From a bacterium (GTDB lineage: Archaea; Thermoplasmatota; Thermoplasmata; Lutacidiplasmatales; UBA184), in the NCBI GenBank assembly GCA_021832495.1, contig JAKBKR010000028.1:1-11610 (forward strand): a stretch of 11,610 nt of DNA, in the 5' to 3' direction. Shown piece after piece: positions 5,561-11,610 of the stretch (position 1 is its first letter; each line of letters starts with the position of its first letter). Under the pieces are notes generated by a model. It did no database searches. It was not told the DNA's origin and saw nothing but the letters and a program-made list of their open reading frames with translations. The position numbers and the translations under genes are program-made.

Positions 5561-8500
5561 ATGACCAACCTCCCTTCAGTCGTAGATTCGTGCAAGCCTA
5601 GAGCCGAGATCATGTCGGGCGACCTGGCCGATGATCTCTACATGGCAGACCTTGGACTTGTCGCGGAAGGAAAGGGACCGGACGCTTATCAAGACCCGGG
5701 CGCCTTCTTCCGGAACACCTACCCGACCGAGGGGCTACGAACTGTCGCTCGTGAGGTATTCACTCGCCTGTCGGGCAAGGGTCCAGGCTCTCCCGTTATC
5801 CGACTCGAAACGAGTCTGGGAGGTGGGAAGACGCACACCCTGGTTGCTCTCTATCATCTCTCCACAAAACCAGAGGCTTGTGAGAAGTCGGCAAGAGACA
5901 TACTGGGGGAGACCCCGGGTGTCAAGGCAAGAGTAGCAGTTCTGATTGGGACCGATCTGTCTCTTACTCCCTCCAAGGAAGAAGAGCCTCGAACTCTATG
6001 GGGTCACCTCGCACGGGCTCTCGGGAAGTGGGGTCCAGGGACCCCATTATGGGAAAGCGACCGAGCGCGAGTGGCCCCCGGTAAGTCCGACCTCCAAGAG
6101 GTTCTGCGTGACGGCCCCACACTTATCCTTATTGATGAACTGGCAGAGTATCTACTGAGGGCAGCAGCGATCGCAGTGGGAGAAAGGAGCACCCTGGCAG
6201 ATCAGACCGGCCCCTTTCTCCAAGAGTTGACCCAGGCCGTTGCGTCCCTTCCAAGAGTGTGTCTGGTCATCACCAGCCTCGGAATCGACGACCCGTTCAG
6301 TGAAGGAACGAAAGAGATTCACCACGCCCTTGAAAAGTCGCTTCAGCGTGCCAAGGCGGTCGAGACCAAGGTCGAGTCCCAGGCCATTCTATCCCGACTT
6401 GAGCGCCCTATCACCCCTACTGGACCTACTGAATTCGCTGCGGTGGTACGACATCGCCTTTTCGAGGGGGTAGATACGGTCGTGGCCAAGCAGGTTGCAC
6501 AAGCCTATGCCTCAGCTCTTCAGCGTCCGGAGGTACGAGATCGAGTCCTTCATCACGCAGTAGAACCGGGGTACTTGGTGACCTTGGAGGAGACCTATCC
6601 CTTTCATCCTGAGCTGATTCAGATCCTTCGGACCAAGACGAGTAGCATCTCATCCTTCAACCAGACTCGAGGGGTACTTCGCCTGCTCACTGCCGTTGTG
6701 AAGTCAGTGTGGAAAGAGAAAACGCCTGCGCTCCTCATCCACCCTTTCCATGTGGATCTGAAGGAGAGAGTTGTTCTCGAAGAACTGGTTTCTCGGTTGA
6801 ACAAGGGAGAGTATCGACCCGCCCTAACCGCGGATCTGATTGACCCTAAAGGAACTCCAAGGGTGACACTTGTGGACGCGGGATTCACGGAACCTTGGGG
6901 GACTCGCCTTCTGACTACCACATTCCTCCACAGCCTCACGGGGTATGTCGCTGCAGAGGTGCGTCGAGGTGCTACGGAGCCAGAGCTGATACTAGGGTGC
7001 TATCGCCCGGAAGATGACCCCAAGATTCTCGAAAACGCCTTGCGTTCCCTCGAAGAAACGTGCTTCTACTTCGTCCGGAGCGGCCCATACTTCGTACTCA
7101 GCACAGAACCATCCCTCAATCTCGTAGTCAAGAATGCTCAGGACTTGGTCCGAGAAACCTCAGTCCGGGAGGAGTTGGAAGACCGAGTCATTCGACTCTT
7201 CGGTGGACGACAGTTCTTTGAACCATGCATCTTCGCCAACGAGCCATCGAAGGTCCCGGACGACACTGGGAAACCAAAGCTTGTCGTGGTCCACTTCGGA
7301 GATGCCACTGCGAAGTTGAACCAGGGTTCACCCCCACCCGATGTGTTGACCATCTATGCTCAGTCAGGCTCCCAAGGCAAGCCCCGTCTATACCGGAACA
7401 ACCTCGTATTCTTGGTTGCTGATTACGCCGAAGTCGACCGGATGAAAGTAAAGGCCCGTGAGTACCTCGCACTCAAGAGCCTATTGGTGCCCTCGGGCGC
7501 GAGCGCGGGTGGCACCCTCGCTCTTTCTCCAACGCAAAGGGAAACTCTGGAAACCCGTCGGAAGGAATGTGATTTGTACGCGAAAGTGTCCATCGTCCTG
7601 AGCTACCGTCACGTCTATGTGCCCTCAACCTCCAAAGAGGCGCCCTCCGGTCTCAGACACCTAGTGATTCGAGCAACGGACGCAGATGTCACCTCCCGTC
7701 TGAAGCAAGCCAAGTCCGAGGAGCTGTATTTGGTTGACTTTCTGGTGGGACAAGAAGTAGCACGAAGAACGGACTCTCCACTGTCATCAGAATTCGTACT
7801 CGAAGACCTCTGGCCCAAGAACCAGGAGGTGACAGCCGGAGACGAGTTCAAGAAGCTCTTCTACACCCATCCAAGTGCCAACCTCCACTTCTCGGAGGAT
7901 CTGATAGCGAAGACTCTCCGCTCTGGCCTAGAGAAGGGCGTCTGGTACATCGTTGCCGACGGGAAGTACTTTGACCATCTGAACGCCATCCAATTCCCTG
8001 GAGGTTTCCAATCTTCGAGTCAGATCGTGCTCTCGTCATCAGGAGAAGGTCGTCGTCTGTGGTCCGAGTACAACTGTCCGACCTGCGGTAAGCGCAGAAC
8101 CTCTTGCACATGTTCCAAGAGGGTACAGGTTTGCGAGAACTGTGGCTTACCCCTTCACGAGGGAGCTTGCCCCAGTCGGGGTCCCTCTTCACTACCGGGG
8201 GAGGAGTTGACGAGCCTAACGGTTCACGGGCTGAAGCTCGAGCGGGCAGCATCCGAGCTAGCAGAGTTGTGCAAGGATCGAAAGGTCGAGACCTTTACGG
8301 GAGTCGACCTTCAGGCAAAGCAGAGGGAAGGGCTGTTGAAGCTCAGTTCTGCCTTTCCCCAACTCCCTCCTTCTACTATTTCCTTGGATATCCAGGCCGC
8401 CCTCGACAGAGAGTATGATGGAGGGAATCTGCTTGAGATCCGGTATCGGGGGAATCTGAATGGGTTCAACGCCATTAAGAGCGTAGTGGCGAACTATGAC

Positions 8501-8659
8501 GCAAGGTTGGACTTTGACCGAAAGACACTGATTGTGAAGGTTCGCTTTTCGGAGCCGCAACAAGCATCGAACTTGGTTGAGGTCTTGCGCTCGAAGCTCG
8601 GGCCATTCACCGAAGAAGCTCTCTTCGATGTGACGTTAATCCGAGGGAGCGAAAAGTGA
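5561..8659 (+). CDS. DUF499-type AAA-like ATPase of a DNA-methylation/defence cassette
   Basis: This 1032-residue protein fits the DUF499 ATPase family, encoded with DUF1156 methyltransferases in bacteria and archaea. The N-terminus has a Walker A motif in ETSLGGGKTHTL (83-94), with Lys90 and Thr91, and a Walker B motif, ILIDELAEYL (189-198), with Asp192 and Glu193. A HPELIQIL-type segment follows near residues 350-357, as in related P-loop proteins. Near the C-terminus is a cysteine-rich insert with pairs at Cys839/Cys842, Cys849/Cys851, Cys858/Cys861 and Cys870, which looks like one or two zinc ribbons and may bind DNA or protein. The last 80 residues form an alpha/beta tail. The likely role is to power or gate the partner methyltransferase or a later effector. 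No nuclease motif is evident. ATG 5561 fits the promoter candidate; ATG 5548 is out of frame. The stop overlaps the next gene by one base (TGATG), so the three cassette genes are coupled. Confidence 0.9.
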   Translation: MTNLPSVVDSCKPRAEIMSGDLADDLYMADLGLVAEGKGPDAYQDPGAFFRNTYPTEGLRTVAREVFTRLSGKGPGSPVIRLETSLGGGKTHTLVALYHLSTKPEACEKSARDILGETPGVKARVAVLIGTDLSLTPSKEEEPRTLWGHLARALGKWGPGTPLWESDRARVAPGKSDLQEVLRDGPTLILIDELAEYLLRAAAIAVGERSTLADQTGPFLQELTQAVASLPRVCLVITSLGIDDPFSEGTKEIHHALEKSLQRAKAVETKVESQAILSRLERPITPTGPTEFAAVVRHRLFEGVDTVVAKQVAQAYASALQRPEVRDRVLHHAVEPGYLVTLEETYPFHPELIQILRTKTSSISSFNQTRGVLRLLTAVVKSVWKEKTPALLIHPFHVDLKERVVLEELVSRLNKGEYRPALTADLIDPKGTPRVTLVDAGFTEPWGTRLLTTTFLHSLTGYVAAEVRRGATEPELILGCYRPEDDPKILENALRSLEETCFYFVRSGPYFVLSTEPSLNLVVKNAQDLVRETSVREELEDRVIRLFGGRQFFEPCIFANEPSKVPDDTGKPKLVVVHFGDATAKLNQGSPPPDVLTIYAQSGSQGKPRLYRNNLVFLVADYAEVDRMKVKAREYLALKSLLVPSGASAGGTLALSPTQRETLETRRKECDLYAKVSIVLSYRHVYVPSTSKEAPSGLRHLVIRATDADVTSRLKQAKSEELYLVDFLVGQEVARRTDSPLSSEFVLEDLWPKNQEVTAGDEFKKLFYTHPSANLHFSEDLIAKTLRSGLEKGVWYIVADGKYFDHLNAIQFPGGFQSSSQIVLSSSGEGRRLWSEYNCPTCGKRRTSCTCSKRVQVCENCGLPLHEGACPSRGPSSLPGEELTSLTVHGLKLERAASELAELCKDRKVETFTGVDLQAKQREGLLKLSSAFPQLPPSTISLDIQAALDREYDGGNLLEIRYRGNLNGFNAIKSVVANYDARLDFDRKTLIVKVRFSEPQQASNLVEVLRSKLGPFTEEALFDVTLIRGSEK
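6029..6046. repeat. Intragenic palindrome TGGGGTCC / GGACCCCA
   Basis: Arms 6029-6036 and 6039-6046 are exact reverse complements separated by two bases, inside the ATPase gene between its Walker A and Walker B codons. The encoded peptide (KWGPGTPLW region) needs G/C-rich codons, so the palindrome may be incidental. As RNA it could fold with a four-base loop. Confidence 0.4.
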
Positions 8660-9183
8660 TGCAGGCCAGAGTCGCGAAAAGGCAATCCCGACTGGACGAT
8701 GGGTCGGGAGAGAACAAGAAGGGCAGCATCCCTACCAGCTACGCTGGAATGTTCGAACTCCGAGTAGTCCCGATTGACGACGGCACCTACCGGTTATCCC
8801 TCCTCGAGTATCCAGCTTTTGACTCCCAGCAAATAGGTAAACGGATTCCCATTCAGAGGAGCAGTTTGAGAGGTTGGCACCTTCAGCTCACAGAGGGCTC
8901 AGTTCGAACTGCACTCGAAGGGAGCGGGTACAAATCCGGAGATTTGTGTTGGTCCAGACGTGCTCCATTCCGTCTCAACGAAGAAGAAGGAATGAGACTA
9001 GATTTGCTGTTTCGCTCAATCACAGGGTTGAGTAAGCGCACGAAGATTGAGGACTTGGTCTTGGGGCTCCGTCACATGGGACGAGAAGAAATTGCCTACT
9101 GGCATGCCAAGGTCACCCGAGACAACGGAACCGCAGCTGCAAATGGCCTTCATGCTTTCCGGACACTCTTCGGAGGTCCATGA
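8659..9183 (+). CDS. Small DUF7680-like protein between ATPase and methyltransferase
   Basis: This 174-residue protein resembles, from memory, the DUF7680-type proteins found in DUF499/DUF1156 cassettes, where they take the position DUF3780 proteins hold in other versions. Conserved-looking blocks are FRLNEEEGMRLDLLF (104-118), a basic patch GLSKRTKIEDLVLGL (123-137), MGREEIAYWHAKV (140-152), and a closing helix GLHAFRTLF (163-171). The first 25 residues are charged and probably flexible; residues 31-75 look like beta strands. There are no catalytic motifs, signal peptide or membrane span, so a structural or specificity subunit that bridges ATPase and methyltransferase is a fair inference. 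ATG 8659 overlaps the ATPase stop by one base; GTG at 8656 would add one residue. Its own stop overlaps the next start by ATGA. Both overlaps imply fixed stoichiometry within a complex. Confidence 0.75.
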   Translation: MQARVAKRQSRLDDGSGENKKGSIPTSYAGMFELRVVPIDDGTYRLSLLEYPAFDSQQIGKRIPIQRSSLRGWHLQLTEGSVRTALEGSGYKSGDLCWSRRAPFRLNEEEGMRLDLLFRSITGLSKRTKIEDLVLGLRHMGREEIAYWHAKVTRDNGTAAANGLHAFRTLFGGP

Positions 9184-11610
9184 GTACAACTGGGGCCAGT
9201 AGTGTGCCAAGTGGGCATAAGTCTGGAAAACCCAGGCCCACAGTCTTCTTGGAAGAAGATTGTCCTATTGCCGAACTCTCGGTGGAGTCTCGCCGGGAGA
9301 GGGGAGCATCAAGCGCTCTCCCCCCGCTTTACTTCCTACACGTCTGGTGGGCCCGCCGGCCGCTGTCTGTAAGCCGAGCAGCAGTTCTTGGCTCTCTTCT
9401 CCCCGCGGGTTTTGATCGAAAGACATTTCTCAGGTTGAATGGGATACTCGGTGACCCGGTGGCCGACAGGAGGCGCATTGATGAGGCAAACAGAGTTGGC
9501 AAGACGCTCGATCGGGGGTTTGGCTATGATCGGGCATTCAAGGCGAAGGTACCCGAGATAGACCGAAGGACGTTTGTTGAGGCGCTAGAAAGGACATGGG
9601 GTACCCCCTCCCCAGTGGTGCTCGATTCCTTTGCCGGTGGAGGCAGCATTCCCTTTGAGGCACTCCGAGTAGGTTGTACCGTCGTCTTGAATGAGCTCAA
9701 CCCTGTAGCCGCGATAATCGAGCGAGCCACTATCGAATACCCTTCACGGTTTGGGTCATCGTTTAGCGAAGAGATTCAAGCATGGGGAGAGCGAATTGCC
9801 AAGTCTCTTGAGAAGTCTCTAGCAAGGTACTTTCCCAAGGAGCCCGGAGAGTCCATCTTCGCGTACATCTGGGTCCGGACAGTGACCTGCAAGGATTGCG
9901 AGCTTTTCGTTCCCTTGAGTCCGAATTGGTGGCTGGATAACGAGAATGCCATAGGGTTTCAGCTCGTGGTTCCGGCGAGGGGGAAGGGAAACTCCTGTAC
10001 ATTCCGGGTGATGAAGAAATCTGGTGAGTTTGACCCAGACAAGGGAACCGTGTCCAGAGGGGCTGCCGTCTGCCCCCGATGTTCGTTACCCTTGGATGAG
10101 GATTACATCAAGACACAAGCCCAAGCAGGAAGGATGGGACAACAGTTGGCAGTGATCGGGTTCAAGAGGCAAGGGCAATCTGGGCGCTTCTTCCGCCCTC
10201 CTACCGAGAATGACCTAGAGGCAGTCCGAAAAGCAGAGGGGGAACTCAGCAGGCGGCTACCCGGGTGGAAGGCACGCGGGCTCGTACCAGAAGAGGAGTA
10301 TCCCGAGTCAAGTAACGACCCGCGCCCCCGAATCTACGGGATGACGCACTGGTACATGTTCTTCAGCCCTCGCCAACTCTTGGTCCATCTTACGACACTC
10401 GAGACAATCCTTGAACAGCCGTGGAACGAGGTAAAGGATCCGAAGAAGAGGGAGGCGCTGAGGGTCTACATGGCCTTCGCCTTTGACATTGGGCTAAACA
10501 TGAATGGGTTGCGAACTCGATTTGATCCATCGAGGCAGATGCGAGGCGCATTCAACCGGCACGACTTCGCATTCATCTGGTCATTCGGTGAGATAGACGG
10601 AGGATCGGCCCTCTTTCCCTATGCGGTATTTCAGATACTTGACGCGTATCAGAAGATTGTCAAATTGGTTTCATATCCTATTGGACATGGTAGACGGGTC
10701 ACTTTTCAATGCGGGGATGCTCGGTCTTTACCATTTCTGACAGACCAATCGGTCAATACCATTATAATCGACCCTCCGTACTACGACAACGTAATGTACG
10801 CCGAGCTTGCGGACTTCTTCTATGTATGGGAGAAGCGCTCCCTGGGTGATGTCTTCCCCGAGCTTTTTCATCAGGAATTAACCGACAAGGACGACGAAGC
10901 AGTCGCCAATCCGGCTCGCTTCCGTTCAGCTCACCGCGGCAAAGCCCGAGAATTGGCGAAGCGCGATTACGAAGCAAAGATGCAAGCCGCTTTTCGAGAG
11001 TGTCGTCGCGTGCTCCGCGATGATGGCGTCCTGACAATCATGTTCACACACAAGAAGGTCGAGGCGTGGGATACACTCTCATTTGCCATTTTCGAAGCCG
11101 GGTTCGAAATCACTGCATCTTGGCCAATCCACACCGAGAGCGAACACAGTCTTCATCAAGCCAAGAAGAACGCTGCTGCATCGACTATTCTTCTTGTCTG
11201 TCGGAAACGAGTGAGTGAAGTCAAGGGGGCGTGGTGGGAGGACCTGCAAGAGGAGTTGGACCGCACGGTACACTCTCACGCCGAGGATTACCTACGGCGT
11301 GGGTTGAAGGGGCAGGACATCTTCATCGCCACCTTTGGTCCAGCACTCAAAGTCGTCTCAGCCTCTTGGCCCGTTCGCACCAAAGATGGAAAGACAATCC
11401 GACCTGACGATGCCCTGAACCGAGCCAGGAAGGTAGTTGCTGACTGGTACCTAGACAAGATTGCTGAAGGGAAGGGACAAGCAATCGACGTAGTGACCCG
11501 GTTCTACATTCTTGCCTGGCACGTCTTCCAAGCTCGTGAGTTTCCCTTCGATGAGGCTCGTAAGCTCGCACTTAGCCTCGGGGTGGAGATGGACACCACC
11601 ACATTCCGGT
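9180..11610 (+). CDS. DUF1156-type adenine-specific DNA methyltransferase (3' end outside window)
   Basis: The reading frame from ATG 9180 stays open to the window edge, giving 810 complete codons without a stop. The N-terminus has the DUF1156 signature HVWWARRPLSVSRA (54-67), followed by methyltransferase motif I, VVLDSFAGGGSIPFEA (146-161), which binds S-adenosylmethionine, and much later the catalytic motif IV, DPPYYDNV (531-538), typical of N6-adenine enzymes. Between them is a long insert with Cys237/Cys240 and Cys298/Cys301, spaced as a split zinc ribbon. After motif IV come helices and the strand GVLTIMFTHK, the usual end of the fold. The enzyme probably marks host DNA so that the cassette's effector spares it. 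It overlaps the upstream gene by ATGA, placing it in one operon with the ATPase. Relatives run to roughly 900-1000 residues, so perhaps 100-200 residues are missing. The target site cannot be deduced. Confidence 0.92.
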   Translation, partial: MSTTGASSVPSGHKSGKPRPTVFLEEDCPIAELSVESRRERGASSALPPLYFLHVWWARRPLSVSRAAVLGSLLPAGFDRKTFLRLNGILGDPVADRRRIDEANRVGKTLDRGFGYDRAFKAKVPEIDRRTFVEALERTWGTPSPVVLDSFAGGGSIPFEALRVGCTVVLNELNPVAAIIERATIEYPSRFGSSFSEEIQAWGERIAKSLEKSLARYFPKEPGESIFAYIWVRTVTCKDCELFVPLSPNWWLDNENAIGFQLVVPARGKGNSCTFRVMKKSGEFDPDKGTVSRGAAVCPRCSLPLDEDYIKTQAQAGRMGQQLAVIGFKRQGQSGRFFRPPTENDLEAVRKAEGELSRRLPGWKARGLVPEEEYPESSNDPRPRIYGMTHWYMFFSPRQLLVHLTTLETILEQPWNEVKDPKKREALRVYMAFAFDIGLNMNGLRTRFDPSRQMRGAFNRHDFAFIWSFGEIDGGSALFPYAVFQILDAYQKIVKLVSYPIGHGRRVTFQCGDARSLPFLTDQSVNTIIIDPPYYDNVMYAELADFFYVWEKRSLGDVFPELFHQELTDKDDEAVANPARFRSAHRGKARELAKRDYEAKMQAAFRECRRVLRDDGVLTIMFTHKKVEAWDTLSFAIFEAGFEITASWPIHTESEHSLHQAKKNAAASTILLVCRKRVSEVKGAWWEDLQEELDRTVHSHAEDYLRRGLKGQDIFIATFGPALKVVSASWPVRTKDGKTIRPDDALNRARKVVADWYLDKIAEGKGQAIDVVTRFYILAWHVFQAREFPFDEARKLALSLGVEMDTTTFR

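Overview
The window looks like an accessory defence and mobility island from a prokaryote, more likely an archaeon than a bacterium. The archaeal reading is an inference. Two gene starts have an A/T box about 34-41 bases upstream that fits a TATA-box promoter, few starts have a clear Shine-Dalgarno sequence, and both recombinases are short single-unit tyrosine recombinases. A Thermoplasmatota-like euryarchaeon would fit, but the sequence does not settle the lineage. All genes lie on the plus strand. No rRNA, tRNA, CRISPR array or transposase-type insertion sequence was seen.

Layout. Positions 12-144 hold three palindromes built from six copies of a GT(T/G)ACA(C/G)T half-site. The last one abuts the start codon of a short tyrosine recombinase (141-683) whose catalytic residues are partly degenerate. 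A probable promoter then leads into three tightly packed genes: an unrecognised helical protein (867-1787), a protein resembling the partner of a HEPN toxin (1784-2377), and a small HEPN-domain protein (2380-2751). After a 147-base gap comes a GmrSD-type DUF262/DUF1524 endonuclease (2899-4662), a probable modification-dependent restriction enzyme.

A perfect 14-bp inverted repeat (4738-4751 and 4791-4804) precedes a second short tyrosine recombinase (4835-5455) with all its catalytic residues. A short hairpin and an A/T-rich promoter candidate lie between it and a translationally coupled cassette: a 1032-residue DUF499-type ATPase with a zinc-ribbon-like insert (5561-8659), a small DUF7680-like protein (8659-9183), and a DUF1156-type adenine-specific DNA methyltransferase (9180 to the window end, still open). 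This is a recognised kind of multi-gene modification/defence cluster. Its usual helicase or nuclease partners, if present, would lie beyond the right edge.

Overall the window reads as two successive units of 'inverted repeat, small recombinase, defence cargo'. The first carries a HEPN toxin-antitoxin-like group plus a type IV-like endonuclease. The second carries the DUF499/DUF1156 methylation cassette. The recombinases probably served to acquire or exchange the cargo; the palindromes in front of them are the best candidates for their recombination sites or operators.
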